NCBI GenBank assembly: GCA_003013855.2 | Contig: ML058449.1 | Coordinates: 310,001-374,000 of the forward strand | Length of the DNA stretch: 64,000 nucleotides | Source: Liriodendron chinense | Taxonomy: Eukaryota; Streptophyta; Magnoliopsida; Magnoliales; Magnoliaceae | Reading direction: 5' to 3' | Shown: piece by piece, positions 54,840-64,000 of the stretch | How positions within the stretch are numbered: the stretch's first letter is position 1 | Layout of the letters: each line of letters starts with the position of its first letter | The notes under the pieces: generated by a model | The model's database searches: none | The model's input: the letters and a program-made list of their open reading frames with translations, nothing else | Told to the model about the DNA's origin: nothing | Position numbers and translations under genes: made by a program

Positions 54840-55905
54840 GAGTCAAAAATATCATTGTATATATATGAAACGGTCTGGAAGATCTTTTATGATACTATCT
54901 CTATATATAAACGATATCTTGCTAGCTGATAATGATATGCATTTGTTGATGATGACTAAAGATTGGCTTTTCTCAAACTTTGAGATGAAAGATCTTGGTG
55001 AAGCCAACTTTATTTTTGAGATAAAAATCATCAGGAACCGCTCTAAGAGATTCTTAGGCTTGTCTCAAGCTACCTACATACAGAAGATCTTCTATATGTA
55101 GGTAGCTTAAGACAAGCCTAAGAGTCTCTTGGAGCAATTCAGGATGGAAAATTCAAAAGTTATTGAAACCCCCATGGAGAAAGCTACCAAGTTAGACAGG
55201 AAATCGTGTCCCCATATTGAAGTCGAGAAATTAGCTATGTCCTCGATACCTTATGCGAGGGCAGTAGGTAGCTTAATGTATGCCATGCTTTGCACCAAAC
55301 CGGATATTAGTTATGCAATTGGCATAGTCAGTCGTTACCAGAGTAACCCAGGAAAGTCTCATTGGCAAGCCGTCAAACGCATATTCCACTATCTCAGGGG
55401 AACAAAAGGACATGATGCTATATTATGAAGGCAGGAATCTCAAGCTTAAAGGATATTCAAATGCCGCATAGGGTAATAACGTCGATGAGGGAAAATCTAC
55501 TTCAGGATGTCTTCTTGCTTGGAGGGGGAGCCATCTCATGGTCGAGCAAAAAACAAACATCCACAACCTTTTCATCTATACAGGCCGAGTGCATTACATG
55601 TTGTGCTGTAGTTCAAGAATGTGTATGAGTTCGCAGATTCTTACTAGGTCTGGGTGCTGTACCGAGCATTCGTGAGCCTATATCGTTGAGGCTCTACCAT
55701 TGACTTGACAAAGGGTCCTAAACACCACCGAAAGTCCAAGCACATTGAAATCAAGTATCATTACGTTCATGATCAAGTGCGAGATAAGAAAGTCGCCCTC
55801 AGTTACATTCTTACGAAGGAGATGATGGTTGATCCCATGACGAAGCCTATTGCTAGAGATATATTCCAGGTTCATGTCAAGCAAATGGGATTGAGGCGAG
55901 CTTGA
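54840..55905 (+). pseudogene. pol: Decayed copia reverse transcriptase and RNase H
   Basis: LYINDILLADND (about 54900) is the RT catalytic loop, with YVDD altered to YIND. MKDLGEANFIFEIKIIRNRS and LGLSQATYIQKI follow. A palindromic insertion (55041-55134) breaks the frame. RNase H region: SKVIETPMEKATKLD, PYARAVGSLMYAM, KPDISYAIG, HWQAVKRIFHYLRGT (55150-55410), ISWSSKKQTSTTFSSIQAE (about 55530) and SKHIEIKYHYVHDQV (about 55740), ending ...QMGLRRA at 55905. Several stops and frame changes. Confidence 0.82.
55041..55134. repeat. 94-bp near-perfect palindrome in copia RT
   Basis: Arms 55041-55087 and 55088-55134 are reverse complements at all but four positions, centred on AGAAGATCTTCT. Confidence 0.85.
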
Positions 55906-57106
55906 GTGATATGCTTATACCATGTACCTTTACTCTTTCTTTTAAAAATAATACATTCTTTTTACTCAGTATTGAGCACTAATATTGGCTAGGTGTGTAG
56001 ATCATCAGCATTTGCCTTGAGATCATGCACAATCTCTACCTTTGTTGGCGGACCGATCACCCACTCGCACAGGTTGAACAACCCTGAATGGACAAGAGAG
56101 ATACATTCAGGGTGATGTTCATACGCTGAGCTATGAACTGCCCTTTATTGTGAATAATAGAAGATGAGGATATTAGTGAGTCGTATCAGCCTTCAATCTT
56201 AGATAATTGAAGATGAGATTGATCAAGTCGAATAACATAATCGCGCCATTGCTATTCATACAATCAATGTTATGGCTTAAATTAAAGCCAAGTCGTGAGG
56301 ATATGAGATGAGTCATACCTCTTGTAAGACGACCTTACGTATTGTAGACCCGACATATACCTAGTATTGTCTACTTTATGACGTGGATTGTAGCCACGTG
56401 TCAAGACCTTTTAACCTACGGATTGCTTTGATTCAATCTAATCATTGCAACATACAAGTAGCTAGTCCTGTAGGTGACTCTATGCCCTTAGCTACCCTCC
56501 TCTTGTGTACAGGAGGATGAGATTGAGTGTCACTACTTTAGTGTATAATGACAAAAGAACCTTGATTGGCCAAATTCGATTATGCTAAGAAAGCAGCTTG
56601 ATAGAATCTAAATTACAAATTTGCGTGGGAAAGATCTCGTGATAGCTAGCCTACACCAAGTTTCTAGATCTATAAATACGCACTTGAAAACCTAGTCACC
56701 GGCAGTATTGAGTTTTTGACAGATTTTCTACAAACGATATTCTTTTCAAAAGTATATATATTATATCATTACTTTAAAATGATTTAAATCAATGTTTGCA
56801 GAAGACCAAGTTTTCAGAATAACTCGATAAGTTGGATAAGTGCGTATGTTAGATGAGTACTTAAAATCGGGAGTTAACTTCATCCAATGTGATCATGCGG
56901 ACTAGGACAGACATTACAAAGCTTGGGTTATTGAGTACTAGTTAGGTGGTCACTTAGTACTCAAACACCTGTGAAAAGATAACAGTATTCCAGTTGGTCC
57001 CACGCCTCTGATTCTTTTGATCGTGATGTTTGGTTTTGGTTATTATGAGATGAGCTATATGGACATTATATATTGTGCACATTCCATAACGTGATTGAGT
57101 GGGAGA
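55906..57106 (+). other. Copia 3' non-coding region and polypurine tract
   Basis: No gene. Ends with GAGTGGGAGA directly before the 3' LTR. A TATAAATAC word occurs near 56671. Confidence 0.55.
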
Positions 57107-57372
57107 TGTTGGACATGGGCAACCACTAGTGGGTCCCACATATCTTTCCCGCTTCTTCTCTTTTTTGGTACTTTATTTTGGACTTTCAAATTCAAAGAGA
57201 ATTTAAAATTTGTTTTTGATGAGGGAGAGATAAGAGGTTGAATTAGATAAGGATAATCTTTATCCCACTTAAACTCATCCTTCATCTCTCGATCCCTCGT
57301 TATACAAATACAGAGAAATATCCCTCGATGAGATTAAGGGAATTCAGAATCCAAGAAAGAAAAAAGGATGGT

Positions 57373-58863
57373 TAATGAGGACATTCGGCACCAGTCAGAG
57401 TATATACTAGAGGAGAGCTCCCGTTTCTTTATAGCTAGGTGATACATACATGGGGCCCCGTGGGCCAATTCGAGTTTCTTGCCCGTTGAAGACCCCACAT
57501 GCATGATTATGCATGTTGGAAAGCCCCACACTATGAAAATGCATGTGGGCTACTATTGGACCATTCCGACCGTTGGATCCAAGGTATCCCAAAACAGTTA
57601 CGTATAACAGTAACGGTCATAATTGTTACGCGTTACGGGGTCAAAACAACCGTAACGGTCCCGTAAAGGCTTGTAACGGACCATAACAGCCCCGTAACGG
57701 CCCCATAACGGTCCTATAATAGTTTTTTCAGAAAATAAAAAAGGGTCGTAACGGATGTTACGGCTCGTATCGTAACGGTAACAACCGATACCGTTATGGA
57801 ACACCTTGGTTAGATCATCGCCATTGGACATCTTGATTGTAGGCCACGAAATAGTTTAGTTTATTTAGTTTTGTTATTTTTTGTTTAGCTTATATTTTTG
57901 CTAAGTTTAGGGAGTTAGGAACAAATTTTATTTTATTGAGCATTTTTATGTAACTTTTTATCAGAGAGCATCTTTTTGTAAAATAATATTTCCTGAGACT
58001 ATATAAGGCTTGAACATCCACACCCTAGCCTATTATTGAATATATGAAATAAAATTCTGCTTTCTCTTTGCTTTGAGATGAAGCAAAACTTCATGTGATT
58101 GAGTGGTGTGAAGCCATGGAGTGATTCCATCTTATCTATCTCTCTTACTTTCTTCTTTCAAGGTAATATCTGCACTTTTCTCTTATTTTTTCTCTCTCTA
58201 CTTCCCTCAATCTTTCTCTACTCCTTTATGTTCTTTGTTTACCCTAAAACACATCCCCAATTTCCTCCAAAACCCATCCAAACCTAGACCTACCTACACA
58301 GTACCACCGTACAAGCGTCCACACATGACTTTATGACCGTATGGACAAGATTGTACAACCAACACATCTCTCTCTTTCCTTCCTTGTTCCTTGCCCCTTT
58401 CCCTCTAAAATCCATAACCCTAAGCCTAAAACCCTCAATTCCAACCCTAGAACCTAGATTCCCCAAAACCCTAACCCTAAATCGTCCTAAATTTCAAAAA
58501 CCTAATTCCCCAAATTCTAACTTCCCTGGTCCTAAACCCTAATCCAATTACCCAATTTCATAGTTCTTAAAATTAACCCTAACCTATCAAAACCCTACCT
58601 AAGAGAAGTGATTCTCTTTGAAGTAAAAGTAATCCCTATGCTAGATGGAAATTCTACCTTCCATAGGTCCTAATTGACTGATATTTTATTGGATCTACAT
58701 TGCAGGATTGCCATATGGCTTGAATTTGAACATGTTACATTGATGATTTTTTTTTTTTTTTAATTTGTGATAGATTATCTTTACTTTGTGCTTTACATTG
58801 TTCTAGTTAATCCGTTGAAGATCTCATTGTATCATTCTAGGCTAGGCCATTTGTCCTGCATCA
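57373..58863 (+). mobile_element. Solo LTR related to the chromovirus LTR
   Basis: Starts TAATGAGGACA and ends TGTCCTGCATCA, like the ends of 42160-43063 (TGATGAGGACA and TGTCCTGCATCA). The flanks ATGGT (57368-57372) and ATAGT (58864-58868) match at four of five. No internal region, so it is probably the product of LTR recombination. Contains a hAT MITE. Confidence 0.65.
57580..57808. mobile_element. hAT-type MITE with 8-bp duplication
   Basis: Ends CAAGGTATCCCAAAAC and, inverted, CAAGGTGTTCCATAAC. Flanks GTTGGATC (57572-57579) and GTTAGATC (57809-57816), 8 bp with one mismatch. The interior is dominated by CCGTAACGG words. 229 bp. Confidence 0.75.
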
Positions 58864-59087
58864 ATAGTGATTTTGTGTCCATCTGGCCCATCCCTCATAC
58901 GATTCAAACCGTAAATCGTAATCCATGGCCATCTTTACTATAGAATCAGAGGGGTGATTAGACCCATCTGCTCCTGTAGTGGTTAGGCGGACCACTGGAC
59001 CTACGCCATTCATCATTGGCTTTTGCGAGGTCCCATATCGTGTAGACCGTCGGATCCTGTGGGCCCACTCTTCCAAGCCGACTTTCA

Positions 59088-60314
59088 TACCCCTTTTATA
59101 GTCCCATATTTACCCCTCTTTCTGCCCCAAATTGTTTCCTAACCCTGTTCTCAAAATAATCAGCCTATAACCAATTCCATTACTCTCAATTCTCCAAACT
59201 AGTGAGCCCAGAACAACTTATTTAGCCTGAGAGTACCTGCACCCATTGTCATCATAATATCTGATCATTCCAACCCACCCAATACAAGAAACAAGTAAGA
59301 TTTCCTATAGCCCTATGAAGGCGGGAGAAATTCAGATTGATGTGATGTTTCAGCAACTTTCAAAGAGGATGGAGGGAATGGAGCAAGGTTTAAAGTATTG
59401 TATGAAACCAGTATTGGCCTGAAATGGCTGGATATAGGGCTGCATCAGTGGTGAACAATACAATACCCGATACGCCAATTTTGAAACTTGGAAGGGGGCA
59501 GGTAAACGAAATAGGCATGGTGAATAGGTGGATGATTGCCCGAGAAGAGGGTGGAGGGAAAAACTCAACTAAGCCACAGGCTAACATCATCATCATCTAA
59601 GCATAAAAACAATTAATTGGGGTCAAGTACATGAATCATGTTCCCTCATTCTACTCTATCAAGAGCTAGACCTTCAGTTAGACCATAGGTCATCAATTCT
59701 TTTCTTCCTACCACCATCCACATCATTTTGGGAATTCCCCTTGCCCTTTTAGAGCCTTCAATGTGTACCAACTCACTCCTAACTGGCACAGTTCTTTGTC
59801 TCTGTTACACATGAGTAAACCATCCAAGTCTACTTTCCCTCATCCAAGTCTAAAACCGGGTTCTAAACACTAGGCAAAGATGACGAGAACCACGGTTATG
59901 AGCAGGGTATTAACTAACCCCGTTACCCTAAGCAAGGACAATGGGAACCCATAGCCCCTCATCGTAGTCTTCTTCTTCTTTTTATTTGAAATATTAACGA
60001 GATTCATTAAAACAAAGTAAGAGGTAGGCTGGGGGATCCTTTGTCCTTATTGTAAACGAATGCCTTGATTCTGACCATGGGGCAGGTAGGCGGGGGCATA
60101 ATGTGCCATAACAGTAGTTATGAGGCAATAAAGGCCTTACAAAAAAGATTACAGCCCGTTACCCCCCCCCACGTAAAGGCTGTAACGATCCAATTCAGGT
60201 TTTTGGGGTTTTTTTTTGGCAATAAAATAAGAGACCGGAACAATTGTTAAAGCCCGTATCGTAAATGTAATGGTGGTGGACGTTACAGCCATCATTACTG
60301 TTACAAAATACCTT
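59088..60314 (+). other. Internal region of the outer LTR element
   Basis: Gag-like start at 59318 (MKAGEIQIDVMFQQLSKRMEGMEQGL) soon broken. 59400-59475 and 60080-60314 hold GTATTGGCC-type and GTAACGG-type MITE fragments; the latter ends AAAATACCTTG like the hAT MITE end. No intact gene. Confidence 0.45.
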
Positions 60315-62296
60315 GGTCGAGGGGTCCTTTGGATGCTAGATTTGGAAAAGGCTTATGATAATGTAGATTAGCAATTTTTAGATTACATGTTAGTTAGAAT
60401 GGGCATTGGAGATAAATGGAGGTCTTAGATTCGATCTCGTATTTCCTCTATTAGATTCTTGGTCCTTGTTAATGGATCGCCTTTTGGATTTTTTAGGGCC
60501 ACCCGTGGTCCCTATAAGGGGGAGATCCTCTCTCCCCACTTCTATTTGTTATTGTTTCTGAAGCTCTCAATTGTTTGCTTTCTAGGGGACAAGAAGTAGG
60601 TCTGTTCAGGGGCACTCAGGTGGAGAATTTCCCCACTCCTATTTGTTATTTACAATTTGCTAACAATACCTTATTATTTTGTGAAGCTGATGAGTCGATG
60701 GACGACTTAATGAGTATGTCTATTTGTTGGTTTGAGGTGGTCTTTAGTCTAAAGCTAAACTTATCCAAGAGTGTTTTCTTCGGGATAAATTTACCTCATG
60801 AGGTTATTTCCCGCCTGGCTGAATCTTGTTGTAATGTGAGATCTCTCCCTACCACTTATCTTGGACTTCAACTTAGTATTGGTGTGCCTCCACTTCATTT
60901 ATAGGATAAAATCATTGAACAAATAGAGAGAAAATTATCTCCGTGGAAGAGTCAACATCTCTCTATGGCGGGAGGATCACCCTCATCAAGGCTTCTCTTT
61001 CCAACCTTCCTATTTATTATATTTGTTTGTTTCATCACCTAAAGTCTGTCCTTTCTAGTATTTATAAGTTCTGTAAGGATTTTCTCTAGCAAGGGGGATC
61101 TTCTAGGAAGTTTCCCCTTTTGAATTTGAAAGAGGGTTGCTAATCTTTTTTGGATGGTGGAGCTGGTATTAAAAGGTTGGATTTGGTCAATGAGGCATTA
61201 TTAATGGGCTTGGAGGTTTGGTCGGAAAAGGGATGGCCTTTGGTATTCAATTATTTCTGCTAAATATGGTCTTACCCCCCAAGGGTGGTGGACTAAATCT
61301 TCCTCTTTGTATTGTGCTTCCTTCTTATGGTTGGATCCATACTGTGGTTCTCTCTCTCTCTCTGTTCCCTCTTGCTGTTAGTCCTATCTCCTGTTTTCCC
61401 TTCTTTGGCTGTTATTAGCCCTAATTTGGACATCTCAATGGCTGAATGTTTCTTGGGTGAAGGCATAAGTGGAATCTGACTCCCTCAATTAAGGAGGAAC
61501 TCTTCTGATTCTGAATTCCAGGACCTTATGAATCTTTTATCTTGCTTGCAGGGTTTCTCTCCTTCCCTGGATTTGGAAGACTCTCTGATATGGAATCTAG
61601 CTAGTTCGGGGTCCTTTTCAGTGTGATCCTTCAACCGTCTTCTCACTTCCTCGTCTCCTCCGAGTGAATGTCATACGGGTGCAATCTAGTCTTATGGTGC
61701 TCCCCCCAAAATCATTGTGTTTGCGTGATTAGTTGGGAGGAAACGAGTCTTGATGATATATAATCTGAGAAAGATAGGCACACTCCTTCCTAATGTGTCT
61801 CTTATGCCTTTTGTGATGCTGAAACCATGGACCACATGTTTCTTCATAGTTCCTTCACCTTTGAGATCCGGTGGCTAGCTTTTACTATGGCTAGAGTCTC
61901 CTAGGTTAGGCCCCCGATCATTGAGAATCTCTTATGTTTGTGACATGAGGATGTGGGAGGGGTGGTGGGCAGGAAAAAGTGGAGGATTTTGTTTTTGGCT
62001 ATCCTGTGGGCAATTTGGGTTGAGAGGAACAACCACTGCTTCAAGAATCTCAAGGCTTCCTCTGCGGGGGTCTTCAGTAGGGTTCTTTTGCATTTCAAAG
62101 ATTTGGCCCCATGATTTTGGGCGCCTTTTGGGGTTTTTGGGGTCCCTAAATTGGGCCTCATTGTTGTATTTTTAGTTTTTAGTTCGCCTTTTTTTAAAAG
62201 ATTTTTAGCCTTTTTCAACCTTTTTTTTTTTTTTTTTTTGTGTTTGTGTGTGCCATTGCCTTTAGCCTAATAAATTGCTTCATCTTTAAAAAAGAA
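60315..62296 (+). mobile_element. 5'-truncated LINE (non-LTR) with reverse transcriptase remnant
   Basis: Begins inside RT: MLDLEKAYDNVD (about 60332), GSPFGFF, a GEILSPHFY match to the GDPLSP motif (about 60520), then YLQFANNTLLFCEA (about 60645), where FADD has become FANN. PTTYLGLQLSIG and IIEQIERKLSPWKSQHLSM follow, then a zf-RVT-like C-terminal region with many stops. The 3' end has a T-rich UTR, AATAAATTGC and a short A run near 62290. An old dead copy. Confidence 0.75.
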
Positions 62297-62607
62297 TGGT
62301 AAAGAATTCCCAATACAAAGAAAGGGGCACAGTAACCTGAAGAATACTAAATCAAGCACCACCAAGTTAAACTCTTTAACTGGGGGAGTAGACAAAATTT
62401 TGACCGCCCCAACCAGCAATTTACTGTCATTTACAATATAATCTAGACTCCAAGAATGGTCCTTGACCCCTTTGCGCCAGCAACAAGCAACTCTCTATAG
62501 CATTTCTATGTCAGTGGGCATCTGACCAAACTAGTTGTGAACGATGCACACTACCCCCCTAATAGCAAAAGCAACCATCCCAAACCGAGATTCAGCTTTA
62601 GCTAGAC
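62297..62607. other. Unassigned segment between LINE and hAT element
   Basis: About 310 bp, no gene or known repeat recognised. Probably internal sequence of the outer LTR element. Confidence 0.4.
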
Positions 62608-62615
62608 CTGAAAAT

Positions 62616-63184
62616 CAGTGTTTTAAATAGCGAATAGCGTGTAGCATAGCGTTCACCCCTCTGAAGCATGAGGCGTAAGCTACATAGCGTGTAGCTTAAG
62701 CTACATGCTAGTTCTAGATTTTTAATCAAGGTTGCACTTGGTTGCTCTAATTCCATGATATTCACCAAATTAGACTGATTAATGATGAAATTTAACAAAT
62801 TTTCATGATATTTGGTGCAACCAAATGCAACTTAAAGTAATAGGAAAGGCTAATCAATAAGTATAAAGGTAAAGAAAGAGCAACAAAACTGATTTAATAC
62901 TATTACTTATATAATTTTTACTAAAAGCATTAAATATTGAAAATAGAAAAATGTAACAAATCATTGAAAATATTATTTGATTTTAATGTTTTAATGAAAA
63001 ATAACTTGTAATGTGAGGTACATAGCGTGTAGCGTAGTCTATGTAGCATGTAGCATATGCAAATTATCATGTAGCGTAGGCTACACGCGACTTAAGCTAT
63101 TTTCATGAGCTACGTAGCGTTAAGGCTAAGCTATGCTACGTAGCGTAAGCTACACGCTACATAGCGTAGCTATTTAAAACACTG
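62616..63184. mobile_element. hAT-type non-autonomous element, 569 bp
   Basis: Terminal inverted repeats begin CAGTGTTTTAAATAGC at both ends. The 8-bp target duplication CTGAAAAT (62608-62615, 63185-63192) is perfect. Subterminal regions are packed with TAGCGTGTAGC words in both orientations, the interior is AT-rich, and there is no transposase. Confidence 0.88.
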
Positions 63185-63305
63185 CTGAAAATGTGGACTT
63201 TATGTTGCCAGCTTCATCAAGGAGAATGCCTCTGACACCCTAAGGAAAGTTAGAGTCGCTACAATCCACCACTTTGATGATAAATCTGTGACCTTTCCTA
63301 TCGTA

Positions 63306-63472
63306 TGTACAAGAAGAGGGCCAAATGGGGTCCAACTTAATCACACATGGCAATAGCTTCTATTTTGAGTAGTTGGCCATGTGTAGCTTTCATATGCATG
63401 ATTGTCTAGAGTTATGATTATTTTAGGAGTTTCTTTCTTTACATATGTAGCTTACATACGCATGTTTGTTTA
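63306..63472 (+). repeat. Truncated 3' LTR of the outer element
   Basis: TGTACAAGAAGAGG..., with CTTAATCACACATGG and TTCTATTTTGAGTAG, matches 39540-39660. It stops matching near 63460. Confidence 0.5.
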
Positions 63473-64000
63473 TGTTGGGTGCGTTGCACAAAACCTTAGG
63501 ATCTCACCCCCCAACTACGTGAATTATGTGATATGATAATGCAATAAACAAGATCAAATCATCAACCACACGAAACGATATTTTTACATGGAAAACCCTC
63601 AAAGAGGTAAAAACCACGGGACCTCGTCCAGAGAAACAATCCACTATGCAGTGAACTATTTACAACCTCGATCTCAAGCACAACCCACTTGCATCTAACC
63701 TTCTTCACTCACGCAGGAGCGGATAAACAATAAAAGGAATAAAAACCGAGAGATCTCACCGAGCATGAGGACGTAGAAGAGCCGAGATGATGATTGCACC
63801 GTGAATCACCTTCACAAGCAAGGATTTCCTCTTCCAACAAGCTTCCTCTCTCTCTCTCTTCCTTTCTTCCTCTTTTTCTCTCTCTCTCTCTCACCTTGGA
63901 CGTGTAAAACTCCAAATTGGATACCCTAATCTCGGATTAGAAGCTAATATATAGCATTGTGCAAGAGTTCCAGCCAAAATAGGAAACTGCGTATAGCAGT
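63473..64000 (+). mobile_element. Start of a further LTR running off the window
   Basis: TGTTGGGTGCG begins abruptly inside the outer LTR. The sequence with ACATGGAAAACCCTC and GTAAAAACCACGGGA resembles plant copia or TRIM LTRs. CT-rich runs lie near 63847-63893. The other end is outside the window. Confidence 0.4.

Larger units (their letters stand above)
41048..59087 (+). mobile_element. Decayed Ty1/copia element with nested insertions
   Basis: 5' LTR 41048-41571 begins TGTTGGACATGGGC and is followed by the primer site TGGTATCAAAGCAAC (41573). The 3' LTR begins at 57107 after GAGTGGGAGA. Flanking target sequence is TACCA (41043-41047) and TACCC (59088-59092). Coding remnants in copia order (gag knuckle, protease, integrase, RT, RNase H) lie at 50.8-55.9 kb with many stops. 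Insertions: a chromodomain Ty3 element (42160-48989), a SINE (52461-52635), about 2 kb of unknown DNA (about 52.8-54.8 kb), and a solo LTR in the 3' LTR (57373-58863). Confidence 0.8.
57107..59087 (+). repeat. 3' LTR of the copia element, split by a solo LTR
   Basis: 57107-57372 and 58864-59087 together match 41048-41571. Bases 57373-58863 are an insertion. Confidence 0.8.
39540..63472 (+). mobile_element. Outer LTR retrotransposon hosting the nested insertions
   Basis: An LTR-like block (39540-40010) is followed by a primer site TGGTATCAGAGCAAG (40021-40035, tRNA-Met type). A copy of its left part occurs at 63306-63472 (shared CTTAATCACACATGG and GCTTCTATTTTGAGTAG). Internal sequence is split: 40036-41047 and, after the copia insertion, 59088 onward, where a gag-like start MKAGEIQIDVMFQQLSKRMEG lies at 59318. 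Most of pol is missing. The right LTR is cut short by another LTR at 63473. Superfamily not determined. Confidence 0.55.

Overview
The window is nuclear DNA from a flowering plant and is mostly transposable elements. Plant markers are a Tat/Ogre-type Ty3 element primed by tRNA-Arg, a chromodomain Ty3 element, Ty1/copia elements, tRNA-derived SINEs, hAT MITEs, and two host genes of plant families. A woody lineage with long introns, possibly a magnoliid, would fit the many GGGCCCAC-type words in the spacers, but that is only an impression. No bacterial, organellar or rRNA operon signal was recognised.

Layout. 1-1865: 3' end of a Ty1/copia-like element whose internal tail carries a SINE. 2377-26243: one 23.9-kb Tat/Ogre-like retrotransposon, delimited by a perfect GGTCT target duplication and about 99% identical LTRs. 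It holds gag-pro (4.2-8.6 kb), a probable pro/RT intron, RT, RNase H and integrase (8.9-12.5 kb), and then 12 kb of extra DNA before the 3' LTR. That extra DNA contains two antisense, intron-bearing genes of the plant mobile domain (PMD) type, two families of hairpin-forming tandem repeats, and GC-rich palindromes shared with the LTR promoter. This antisense module is the most interesting part of the window.

26.2-39.5 kb: host DNA with an intact single-exon TM9SF/nonaspanin gene (29573-31564, minus) and the last two coding exons of a SpoU/TrmH-type RNA methyltransferase gene (37470-35285, minus). Its upstream exons were not found in the window. Between and around the genes are a 138-bp tandem array, MITEs, SINEs, microsatellites and a 46-nt poly-G run.

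39.5-63.5 kb: a nest of elements. An old LTR element (39540-63472) contains a decayed copia element (41048-59087). The copia contains a chromodomain Ty3 element (42160-48989), a SINE, an unidentified insertion of about 2 kb, and a solo LTR in its 3' LTR. The solo LTR itself contains a hAT MITE. The outer element also holds a 5'-truncated LINE (about 60.3-62.3 kb) and a second hAT element (62616-63184). From 63473 a further LTR seems to begin and runs off the end.

All retroelement polyproteins here carry stops or frameshifts. The TM9SF gene is the only complete, intact protein-coding gene seen.
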